A DNA stretch of 64,000 nt. It comes from Halomonas sp. LR3S48 (GTDB lineage: Bacteria; Pseudomonadota; Gammaproteobacteria; Pseudomonadales; Halomonadaceae). Within the stretch, counting starts at the first letter, position 1, and each line of letters starts with the position of its first letter. The stretch covers positions 124,001 to 188,000 of the forward strand of contig NZ_CP107009.1 in NCBI RefSeq assembly GCF_025725665.1, in the 5' to 3' direction. Made by a program: the position numbers and the translations under genes. Shown one piece after another: positions 57,605 to 64,000 of this stretch. The notes beneath the pieces are model-generated. The model ran no database searches, had not been told where the DNA came from, and worked only from the letters and a program-made list of their open reading frames with translations.

Positions 57605-57654
57605 GGCCCCTTCTCCAGCCGCTTCGGCATCGCGAAGTGGCTGGAGAAGGGGCC
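57605..57654 (+). other. Long intercistronic hairpin after the nirS-like gene
   Basis: GGCCCCTTCTCCAGCC and GGCTGGAGAAGGGGCC form a perfect 16-bp stem. The inner arms CTTCG/CGAAG extend it. It lacks a T-run and is followed by the next gene 77 bases on. It may act as a partial terminator or protect the nirS transcript end, giving unequal expression. Confidence 0.6.
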
Positions 57655-57730
57655 GACACAACAACCATAAGCAGGGCGGCAGCAGTTCGAGGGCAAGCAC
57701 TCGCGTCATGACATTTTGGGAGTAAGGATC

Positions 57731-59407
57731 ATGGGGGAGCGTCCACGCAATTGGCGCAAGATTACCATCATGGGGGCATCGCTGGGTGCCGCCGTGTTCT
57801 TTTTCGTTGCCGGCATCATCTTCTGGGGCGGCTTCAATACCGTGATGGAAGCCACCAACAGCTACACGTTCTGCAGCACCTCCTGCCATGAGATGAGCTG
57901 GGTCCACGAGGAGTATCAGGATCGCCCGCACTACCAGAACGCCACCGGCGTGGGGGCGGCCTGCTCGGATTGCCACGTGCCCGATGCCTGGGGGCCCAAG
58001 ATGATTCGCAAGATCCAGGCCAGCCGCGAGGTGTGGCACTGGATGCTGGGAACGATCGATACCCAGGAGGAATTCGAGGCCAAGCGTATCCACCTGGCCG
58101 AGAACGTGTGGCGCTCGATGCTGCGTACCGACTCGCGCGAATGTCGCAACTGTCACGACTGGTCGGCAATGGATCTGGAACAGCAGGCCGCTCGCGCCTC
58201 GCGCGAGCACGCCCGAGCCTTCGAGCAGGGCATGACCTGCATCGAATGTCACCAGGGCATCGCTCACCAGTTGCCCGAAGCGTGGGACGAATCGCCGGTA
58301 TGGGCGGGTCGCTTCGAAGCTGTCAGCGAGGCGGAGGGTGCCGAGGAGGCCCCCGGCGTGCCGCTGGAGAGCGAGGATCTCGGCGAGGCCGCCACGGTCG
58401 AGGAGAACCTGGCCGCGTCGCTTGACTGGGACGCGGTGCCGGCCATCGACCTGACGCTCTTCCTGCCCGGCCAGGCCTCCATCGAATGGATCCAGGACGG
58501 CAGCGAGCATGGCGGCGGTCGCGCCTTCAGCTTCGGCGATCGCTGCATCTGGTGTCACCAGGGTGAAGAGGCGGACATCGGCGCGCTGGCCGTGGCCGGC
58601 GAGAAGATCGAGACCTTCGACCTGGGCGACAAGCGCGGCCACGTGCCGATGAGCGTCAGGGCCGCCTTCGACGACGACTACCTCTATATGCAGTTCCAGT
58701 GGGAGGCCGGCGAGCATGCGCCGTTGCCCTTCGTCGAAGGCGGCGTGATGGACCCGGACAATCCCTTCAAGCTGACCGTGAGCCTCTCCGACGAGCGCGT
58801 CGACATGGCCGACCGGGCGGGCTGCTGGGCGAGTTGCCATCATGATTCCGCCTACATGCCGGATGCCCCGGAAGCCGAAGCGCTGGCGGCGAGCGAGCTT
58901 GCCGAGCGGCTCGACCTGATGAGCGGCAACGGCGTCACCAAGTACCTCACCGAGAGCCGCACCGAGATCGAGATAAAAGGGCGTCGTGGCGCGGCGCGCG
59001 GCGGCTGGGACAAGCTCAAGGAGGAAGCCGAGATCCAGGAGCTCCTCGACGCCGGCGTCTATGTCGACCTGGCGCGCTACAACAGCGGCGACGGTTCGGT
59101 CGAGTCGGGCTACATCCTCGACGAGCGCCACTTCAGCGACAGCCAGGCCATCGCGTTCAGCGCCGCAGAGCAGGACGGGGTATGGACCGCCTATCTGACC
59201 CGTGCGCTCAAGACCGGCACGGAAGGCGACAAGCCGCTCGACCTGGGGCGCCTCTACAGCCTCAACGTGGCGCTGCACGACGACCATGCCGACTCGCGCT
59301 TCCACCACGTCTCCTTCCAGTACGGTCTGGCCTTCGGCGCCGAGACGCCGGAAGAGACCTTCGGCGAAGACATGGTGGAGATCAATGCAACGCGCGTCAC
59401 CCGCTGA
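57731..59407 (+). CDS. NapC/NirT-type multihaem cytochrome fused to an ethylbenzene-dehydrogenase-like haem domain
   Basis: This 558-residue protein has an N-terminal membrane anchor (12-34) followed by a NapC/NirT tetrahaem region with CSTSCH (48-53, CX3CH), CSDCH (78-82), CRNCH (138-142) and CIECH (170-174). The C-terminal half resembles the haem-binding domain of ethylbenzene dehydrogenase-type proteins, with CIWCH (272-276) and CWASCH (365-370, CX3CH). The likely count is six haems. NapC-type proteins oxidise quinol and pass electrons to periplasmic partners, so it could supply the nirS-like protein or the cupredoxin. AAGGATC precedes the ATG. The EBDH-like assignment is from residue pattern. 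Confidence 0.8.
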   Translation: MGERPRNWRKITIMGASLGAAVFFFVAGIIFWGGFNTVMEATNSYTFCSTSCHEMSWVHEEYQDRPHYQNATGVGAACSDCHVPDAWGPKMIRKIQASREVWHWMLGTIDTQEEFEAKRIHLAENVWRSMLRTDSRECRNCHDWSAMDLEQQAARASREHARAFEQGMTCIECHQGIAHQLPEAWDESPVWAGRFEAVSEAEGAEEAPGVPLESEDLGEAATVEENLAASLDWDAVPAIDLTLFLPGQASIEWIQDGSEHGGGRAFSFGDRCIWCHQGEEADIGALAVAGEKIETFDLGDKRGHVPMSVRAAFDDDYLYMQFQWEAGEHAPLPFVEGGVMDPDNPFKLTVSLSDERVDMADRAGCWASCHHDSAYMPDAPEAEALAASELAERLDLMSGNGVTKYLTESRTEIEIKGRRGAARGGWDKLKEEAEIQELLDAGVYVDLARYNSGDGSVESGYILDERHFSDSQAIAFSAAEQDGVWTAYLTRALKTGTEGDKPLDLGRLYSLNVALHDDHADSRFHHVSFQYGLAFGAETPEETFGEDMVEINATRVTR

Positions 59408-59432
59408 CGCGCCGACCGGGGAGGAGACGCTC

Positions 59433-59777
59433 ATGAGACAGAGGATCGGACTGACATTCGGCGCGACCGCCCTGGCCACCCTGCTGCTGGGCGGGGTGGT
59501 GCAGGCCGGCGATGACGTGATCGAAGTGGAGATGCGCGACTACGGCTTTCACCCCGCCGAGCTCGAGGTAAAAGTCGGTACCACGGTGCGCTGGGTCAAT
59601 GGCGAGAAGCGCACCAGTCACGACGTCTTCTTCGCCGATGAGGAGTTCGGTTCGGAGCGGCTGTTTCCCGAGGAGAGCTGGGAGCGCACCTTCGGCGAGC
59701 CCGGCAGCTATCCTTATCACTGCCGCCCTCATGAAAACCGCGACATGCGTGGCGTGATCGAGGTCGTGGGAGAGTGA
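59433..59777 (+). CDS. Exported cupredoxin (plastocyanin/amicyanin-like)
   Basis: This 114-residue blue-copper protein has a signal peptide (1-25). The ligands are H63 (TSHDVFF), C97, H100 and M105 in YHCRPHENRDM, the usual His-Cys-His-Met set of type 1 copper. It probably carries single electrons in the periplasm. Position between the multihaem cytochrome and an exported protein suggests that it links the quinol-oxidising cytochrome to the cd1-type or nitrous oxide reductase. GGGGAGGAGA lies before the ATG, 25 bases after the previous stop. Confidence 0.88.
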   Translation: MRQRIGLTFGATALATLLLGGVVQAGDDVIEVEMRDYGFHPAELEVKVGTTVRWVNGEKRTSHDVFFADEEFGSERLFPEESWERTFGEPGSYPYHCRPHENRDMRGVIEVVGE

Positions 59778-59814
59778 CCACCAAGCGCAGCAAGAGTGAC
59801 CTGGAGGAAGGTTC

Positions 59815-60372
59815 ATGATGACGATGCTTCGACCCGCAACGCTGTGTGGTGGGCTGCTGACCACGCTGGTGCTGGCCTGGGCGGGTAGTACCGCGGCGGC
59901 CCAGGGACCTAGCGGCTATCGCAGCGCCGAGTTCGGCATGTCCTCCGAGGAGGTGATGGCCGTTCTCGAGCGCGATGGCGTGATCGAGGTCGAGGTGCAG
60001 CAGACCGAGGAGGAAGACCTGATCGTCGACGGCGTGCTGCGGGCACCTGACGAGCCGGCGACGGACCTGCGCTATGTGTTCCCCGCTGGCAGTGACCAAC
60101 TGGCGCTGGTGGTGGCCTTTCATCCCGAGGTGGAGGACTTCCAGGCCGTGAAGGGGCAGCTCGAGGACAAGTATGGCCAGCCGTGGGAGGAGGAGATGAC
60201 CGAATGGTGGTTCGAGCAGCTCAAGGCGGGCATGCCGCAGGAGCCAAGCAGCCTGACCGTATGGGGCGGTGATGGCAGCGAGGATCGCGAACGCGGCCGC
60301 TTCGTTCGCCTGTGGTCGTTCGAGGATTACCTCACGGTGGAATATCTCGACACGCAGCTGTTCCCTAGATGA
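59815..60372 (+). CDS. Hypothetical exported protein of the respiratory operon
   Basis: This 185-residue protein has a signal peptide (1-29, cleavage near TAAA-QGPS) and an acidic mature part. SGYRSAEFGMSSEEVMAVLERDGV is followed by strand-rich sections with LRYVFPAGSDQLALVVAF and YGQPWEEEMTEWWF. No family was recognised. GGAGGAAGG precedes the ATG. It is the last plus-strand gene before the convergent nos-end genes and overlaps them by eight bases. A periplasmic accessory role is suggested by position only. Confidence 0.7.
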   Translation: MMTMLRPATLCGGLLTTLVLAWAGSTAAAQGPSGYRSAEFGMSSEEVMAVLERDGVIEVEVQQTEEEDLIVDGVLRAPDEPATDLRYVFPAGSDQLALVVAFHPEVEDFQAVKGQLEDKYGQPWEEEMTEWWFEQLKAGMPQEPSSLTVWGGDGSEDRERGRFVRLWSFEDYLTVEYLDTQLFPR

Positions 60373-60727
60373 GCCCCAGGAAGGGCACCAGCGTCAGGGC
60401 CAGAATGGCCAGCACCGCCAATGCCACCAGCAGCATCTGAACGGGATGCTGCCACAGGCGCCGCCACAGGGTCGGCGCTTCTCCCTGCGCGACGCGGTCG
60501 GCATGCTCCTGCTGTACGCGCGCTTGTCGCTCGCCCTGGTAGCGCTCGAGTACCTCGCGCGCAGCCTCCAGCTGCGCGGGGTCACGCAGCCAGATGGCAT
60601 CGACCCCCAGGCGCCAGAAGCCGGCCTGGGTCTCGTAGGTGTCGAAGCCGTGCTCGTCGAGCAGCCGGCGTACCTCCCAGGCTTCCTCCTCGGTGACGTT
60701 GGCCAGCCGAAACAGCAGCGTCGCCAT
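60365..60727 (-). CDS. Small DUF6164-like membrane-anchored protein
   Basis: This 120-residue protein has an N-terminal soluble domain (LLFRLANVTEEEAWEVRRLLDEHGFDTYET and AIWLRDPAQLEAAREVLERY), a compact fold similar to DUF2007/DUF6164 proteins. A C-terminal membrane helix (about 98-118) ends the protein. The start codon overlaps the stop of the next minus-strand gene (ATGA), so it is the last gene of the nos-linked transcript. Function unknown; the DUF assignment is from memory. Confidence 0.65.
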   Translation of the reverse strand: MATLLFRLANVTEEEAWEVRRLLDEHGFDTYETQAGFWRLGVDAIWLRDPAQLEAAREVLERYQGERQARVQQEHADRVAQGEAPTLWRRLWQHPVQMLLVALAVLAILALTLVPFLGLI

Positions 60728-61269
60728 CAGCCGGCCGCCTCGCACAGCCGTTCGGCACGGGCGATGGCCTCTCCGGCCCCCGCCAGCTCGAAGCTCATGA
60801 ACCAGTAGTCCTCGTCGCCGCGATCGAAGCGCAGCCGCAGCGTCTCGCCGCTGCGCATCTCGTCGAGCAGGAGTGCCTGGGTGTCGAGGTAGAAATTGAC
60901 GTAGAAGCCGCGGTCGCCGCGCTGGGTGATGAATTCCGCCATGCCGCTGTGGATGGTCTCGTGGTCGACCCGTAGGTCGCCGGGGACCAGGTTGGCCACG
61001 CGGCTCTCGGGCTGGTGCTCCTGCAGTTCGACGCGTACCTCGAGCCACGGCAGGTCGCACACGCCGGCGCTGTAGTTGACGCTCAGGATCGAGTCGCTGT
61101 AGCTGGTCTGCTCGAGGGCGCGGAAATGACGCTCCTCGCCCAGCGACAGCACCACGGAGTGCCAGCTGTCGTGCTGCTCGGCATCGCTGACGTTGTAGTT
61201 GGTGGCCGCGGCCGGCCCGGCCAATGCCAGGCCGATCAGGGCGGGAGCGAGCAGGGCGGTGGAACGCAT
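60727..61269 (-). CDS. Hypothetical exported protein downstream of nosL
   Basis: This 180-residue protein has a signal peptide (1-22, cleavage near GPAAA-TNY). Its mature part has two cysteines, acidic strands and the segments AVVLS-like SVVLSLGEERHFRALEQ and FYLDTQALLLDEMRSG. No family was recognised. GAGGA stands before the ATG. It lies 64 bases after nosL and overlaps the next small gene. Its position in the nos unit suggests a periplasmic accessory role. Confidence 0.65.
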   Translation of the reverse strand: MRSTALLAPALIGLALAGPAAATNYNVSDAEQHDSWHSVVLSLGEERHFRALEQTSYSDSILSVNYSAGVCDLPWLEVRVELQEHQPESRVANLVPGDLRVDHETIHSGMAEFITQRGDRGFYVNFYLDTQALLLDEMRSGETLRLRFDRGDEDYWFMSFELAGAGEAIARAERLCEAAG

Positions 61270-61333
61270 GCGGGGTCCTCGAAAATCGATGCGCCCGAGC
61301 CTAGCACGCCGTGCAACGGCTGTCCCGCTGGAC

Positions 61334-61918
61334 TCAGTGGCCGCCGCCGGTGCCGTGGTCATCTCCGTGGTCGCTGCCATGGCCGGCCATGCCGCCCATC
61401 GCCTCACTGCCGCCCAGCTCGCCGCGGCTCAGCCGGGCCAGCAGGTCGAGATCGATGTCGTCGAAGGCATACAGCTCGCCGCCGTGGGTCTCGGCGAAGG
61501 CCTCGGCGTGGTGGCGCTCCCTGAACGAAGCCAGGGTGTGGCCCATGGATCCGCGCTGGTCGTGACCCGCCACGTACCACGCCTCGCTGGCGAGGATGAA
61601 GGCATCATTGGCCGGCTGGCTCCAGGGCGTAACGGCGACATCGTGCACGTAGGCATGGGAGAGGCGGGTTTCGTTCTCCGGCTGGCGCAGGAAGGCGAAC
61701 AGCTCCGCGGTGGAACAGAACTTCAGCGCCGAGCCCTGCTTGTCCAGGAAGGCCTGGCCCTTGGGGCCAGGGTGCTCGTCGATCAGCATGCCGCACACGT
61801 GGCAGCTGTCGCCGGACTCGATGGGCTCGGCGGCGGCCAGGGCGACGGGCTCCGATTCGCCGCAGCCGGCAAGCAGCAGAGTCAGCAGAAGCAGGGGAAG
61901 TAGCAGGAAGCGAGGCAT
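61334..61918 (-). CDS. nosL: Copper chaperone lipoprotein NosL with His-rich tail
   Basis: NosL delivers Cu(I) for the Cu(Z) site of nitrous oxide reductase. The 194-residue protein has a lipobox LLAG-C19, then CHVCGMLI, the conserved copper-binding motif, KFCSTAELFAFL and VHDV in the middle. The tail (about 170-194) is unusually rich in Gly, His and Met (MGGMAGHGSDHGDDHG), which could bind extra copper. It lies 27 bases after nosY in the order nosD-F-Y-L. Confidence 0.93.
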   Translation of the reverse strand: MPRFLLLPLLLLTLLLAGCGESEPVALAAAEPIESGDSCHVCGMLIDEHPGPKGQAFLDKQGSALKFCSTAELFAFLRQPENETRLSHAYVHDVAVTPWSQPANDAFILASEAWYVAGHDQRGSMGHTLASFRERHHAEAFAETHGGELYAFDDIDLDLLARLSRGELGGSEAMGGMAGHGSDHGDDHGTGGGH

Positions 61919-61945
61919 CGGGCACTCCGAAAAGAGAAAGCGGGG

Positions 61946-62770
61946 TCAGGCCGAGCGATGGCGGAAGCGCAGCAGCGCCAAACCCAGGGGGACCAGCACC
62001 CAGGCCATCAGCAGCGGTAGCAGCACGGCGGGGCGGAAGGCGCCGCCTGTGGCAATGGAAGTCAGGCCGGTATAGCTGCGCGCCGCCTCGAAGCCAGCCA
62101 GGTTGATCAGGCGGAACAGCTCGGTGGGATTGAGCAGCAGCAGCCAGGGCAGCCAGTCGCCACCCTGCTTGACGCTGACGAGCAGGGCCAGCAGGGCCAG
62201 GTCGAACACCAGCACGAACAGGAACCACACCACCAGCGCCAGGCCGGCGGCGCGAGCCTTCTCGCTCACCCACACGCTGATCAGGTAGGCGAAGGCGATG
62301 AACACCCAGCCCAGCAGCACGCTGCTGGCGATCAGCAGGCCCATGCCGGCGGCGAGCTCGCCCAGCGCCACGCCCTCGGCGCCCAGTGCGATCACCACGC
62401 CTGCAATGCCGAAGCCCAGCGCCGTGGCGCTGCCCAGTATCAAGCCGTGGCCGAGGAACTTGCCCAGCAGCAGCGAGCTGCGGCTGACGGGATAGGTGAG
62501 CAGCAGCAGCAATGTGCCCGCCTCCTGCTCGCCGACCACGGCGTCGTAGGCCAGCAGCAGGGCGATCAGCGGGATCAGGAACACCGCCAGGGTGGCCAGG
62601 CTCACCAGCGTGGTGGCCAGCGAGGTGAAGCCCAGTCCGCCGCTGGCGGCGGCGCCGAACCAGGCGATGCCCACGGCGAGCAGCGCCAGCACCAGGGTAA
62701 TGGCCAGCACCCAGCGGTTGCGCATACCGTCGCGGAACTCCTTGCCGGCCAGGGTCAGGATGGCGTTCAT
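61946..62770 (-). CDS. nosY: ABC-type permease NosY for nitrous oxide reductase maturation
   Basis: NosY is the membrane subunit of the NosDFY complex that supplies sulfur for the Cu(Z) centre. The 274-residue protein has six helices, with AGKEFRDGMRNRWVLAITL at the N-terminus and LLLTYPVSRSSLLLGKFLG in the middle as in ABC-2 permeases. The gene overlaps nosF by four bases and precedes nosL. Confidence 0.94.
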   Translation of the reverse strand: MNAILTLAGKEFRDGMRNRWVLAITLVLALLAVGIAWFGAAASGGLGFTSLATTLVSLATLAVFLIPLIALLLAYDAVVGEQEAGTLLLLLTYPVSRSSLLLGKFLGHGLILGSATALGFGIAGVVIALGAEGVALGELAAGMGLLIASSVLLGWVFIAFAYLISVWVSEKARAAGLALVVWFLFVLVFDLALLALLVSVKQGGDWLPWLLLLNPTELFRLINLAGFEAARSYTGLTSIATGGAFRPAVLLPLLMAWVLVPLGLALLRFRHRSA

Positions 62771-63702
62771 TGGGCGTCTCCTCGTTCACGGGGCGCGAGC
62801 CCGGCGGAGAAATGGGTGTACAGGTGTTCCAGCGTGGGCGGCAGCAGTTCGACATCCTCGACACCGGGCTGGGCGGTGAGGTGGCGCAGCACGGCGAGCT
62901 TGGCGTCGGCCGGTACCGAGAGCGACACCTCGTGGCCGTTGAGCGGACGCGCCTGGATGCGCGAGTCGTTCCAGGGCCGCTGCCAGTCGGCGCCTTCCAG
63001 CCGGCCGCGGGCGCGAATGGTCGTCGGCAGTGCGGCTTCGGCACGCAGGGTCTCGAGGCTGCCCAGTGCCAGGCGGCGGCCCCCGCCGAGGATCAGCGCG
63101 CGGTCGATGTAGGGCTCCACCCCCGGCAGCACGTGGGAGGAGAGCAGCACCGTGCAGCCGCGCTCGCGCAGGCTGCGCACCGTCTCGTAGAAATCTCGGG
63201 TGGCGGCGGGGTCGAGCCCGGTAGTGGGTTCGTCGAGCAGCAGCAGGCGCGGCTCGCCGAGCAGCGCCTGGGCCAGGCCGAGGCGCTGGCGCATGCCCTT
63301 GGAGTAGGTCTTCACGCGGCGTTTGGCCGCCGCGCCCAGGCCGACCTGCTCAAGCAGGTCGGCCACCTGGCGGCGGTCGACGCGCTTGAGCCGGGCAAAG
63401 AAATCCAGCACCTCGCGGCCGCTGAGCTGTTCGTAGAAGCTGACGTTCTCGGGCAGGTAGCCCAAGCGTCGGCGCAGCGTCTCGGCATGGGCACCGTCGG
63501 GGGCGCCGCCGAGTACGGAAATCGAACCCGCGCTGGGCGAGAGCAGCCCCAGGATCAGCTTCATGGTGGTGGTCTTGCCGGCGCCGTTATGGCCGAGCAG
63601 GGCGAGCACCTCGCCCTCGCTGACCGTGAGGTCGAGGGCGTCGAGGCGCACCACGTCGCCGTCGCGCCGGGTCACGCCGTGGAATTCGATCACCGCGGTC
63701 AT
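62767..63702 (-). CDS. nosF: ABC-type ATPase NosF for nitrous oxide reductase maturation
   Basis: This 311-residue ATPase has Walker A GHNGAGKT, the ABC signature YSKGMRQRLGLAQ, Walker B LLLLDEPTTGLD and the H-loop SSHVLPG. It energises the NosDFY complex. The start ATG overlaps the nosD stop (ATGA) and the end overlaps nosY. The C-terminal extension (about 225-311) is typical of NosF. Confidence 0.95.
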   Translation of the reverse strand: MTAVIEFHGVTRRDGDVVRLDALDLTVSEGEVLALLGHNGAGKTTTMKLILGLLSPSAGSISVLGGAPDGAHAETLRRRLGYLPENVSFYEQLSGREVLDFFARLKRVDRRQVADLLEQVGLGAAAKRRVKTYSKGMRQRLGLAQALLGEPRLLLLDEPTTGLDPAATRDFYETVRSLRERGCTVLLSSHVLPGVEPYIDRALILGGGRRLALGSLETLRAEAALPTTIRARGRLEGADWQRPWNDSRIQARPLNGHEVSLSVPADAKLAVLRHLTAQPGVEDVELLPPTLEHLYTHFSAGLAPRERGDAQ

Positions 63703-64000
63703 GTGTCGGTGTCTCCGAAGTCGGGTTCTGTCATCAGGGGGGCGCTGTCCTTCACGCCCTGGGGGCGGAAGACGGGGAACTGGCGCTGCACCCAGCGCAG
63801 GGTCAGCACCGCGGGGCTGTGCATCAGCAGCCGCGCGACGGGGTAGCGCCACAGCAGGCGGTCCATGGCGTCGTTGGGCTCGTAGGCCGTGTCGCCGGTA
63901 CCGTCACCGGACAGGTCCCAGCCCAGGTAGTCGCTCCAGTAGTTGCCGCGGCCCTCCTCCGACCACTCCTGGGTGCGCGTGGCGACGTACATCACCTGCT
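63699..64000 (-). CDS. nosD: NosD, C-terminal part (runs off the right edge)
   Basis: The visible 100 residues contain NYWSDYLGWDLSGDGTGDTAYEPNDAMDRLLWRYPVARLL, the C-terminal signature of NosD, a periplasmic right-handed beta-helix that binds NosY and NosZ. The gene continues beyond base 64,000. The end overlaps the nosF start by four bases. nosZ and nosR would be expected further right. Confidence 0.92.
   Translation of the reverse strand, partial: QVMYVATRTQEWSEEGRGNYWSDYLGWDLSGDGTGDTAYEPNDAMDRLLWRYPVARLLMHSPAVLTLRWVQRQFPVFRPQGVKDSAPLMTEPDFGDTDT

Overview
The window is high-GC DNA from a gammaproteobacterium, most likely a member of the Halomonadaceae (Halomonas or Billgrantia type). I infer this from the proteins (SerA, XseB-IspA-Dxs, HemE-VanZ, RibA), the acidic character of many products, and the pairing of a type VI secretion cluster with denitrification genes. 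The species cannot be fixed from sequence alone. No rRNA, tRNA, CRISPR array or transposase gene was seen.

Layout. 1-4,600: an IclR regulator (partial), an enoyl-CoA hydratase-like protein, a fold-type III PLP amino acid deaminase, an EamA permease, an Asp/Glu racemase/maleate isomerase-like protein and a small charged protein. 4,640-9,320: housekeeping serA (minus strand), then the isoprenoid operon xseB-ispA-dxs with a clear terminator. 9,765-~40,800: one long plus-strand type VI secretion (T6SS) locus. It runs tssB-C-E-F-G, tagH, tssJ-K-L, clpV, a sigma54 activator (VasH type), tagO/vasI, tssA, tssM and a GNAT-like gene. An effector block follows: a PAAR-lysozyme fusion with an exported putative immunity protein, vgrG, a DUF4123 adaptor, and a 1,115-residue VasX-like membrane toxin with two paralogous membrane immunity proteins and an orphan toxin tail between them. 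No hcp (tssD) is present. 41,300-43,700: a dienelactone hydrolase and an acyltransferase-3 membrane protein. 43,800-47,020: a tightly coupled four-gene operon (His-rich membrane protein, KAS III/DarB-like ketosynthase, haem-oxygenase-fold diiron-type enzyme, unrecognised protein), which looks like an uncharacterised lipid or polyketide pathway. 46,990-50,640: a haemolysin III-like protein, ribA, hemE, a VanZ-like protein and a periplasmic cyclophilin. 50,950-64,000: a respiratory island of ccmFGHI, a Crp/Fnr (Dnr-like) regulator, a cd1-type NirS homologue, a NapC/NirT cytochrome fused to an ethylbenzene-dehydrogenase-like haem domain, a cupredoxin and a small exported protein. Converging on it from the other strand is nosD(partial)-F-Y-L plus two further small genes.

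How the genes work together. The T6SS genes encode the sheath, baseplate, membrane complex, recycling ATPase, regulator and at least two antibacterial payloads, each with its own putative immunity. Low-GC effector/immunity segments joined to GC-rich delivery domains, and a duplicated toxin-tail/immunity module, show that payloads have been exchanged. In the respiratory island, FNR/DNR-type palindromes lie upstream of ccmF and of the nirS-like gene, on either side of a Crp/Fnr regulator, which suggests joint anaerobic or NO-dependent control. The multihaem protein has two CX3CH motifs beside four CXXCH motifs, and the adjacent haem-ligation genes lack ccmABCDE. A dedicated cytochrome maturation module for an unusual respiratory chain is therefore a reasonable hypothesis. 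I consider this island, the KAS III operon and the modular effector region the best candidates for undescribed biology.
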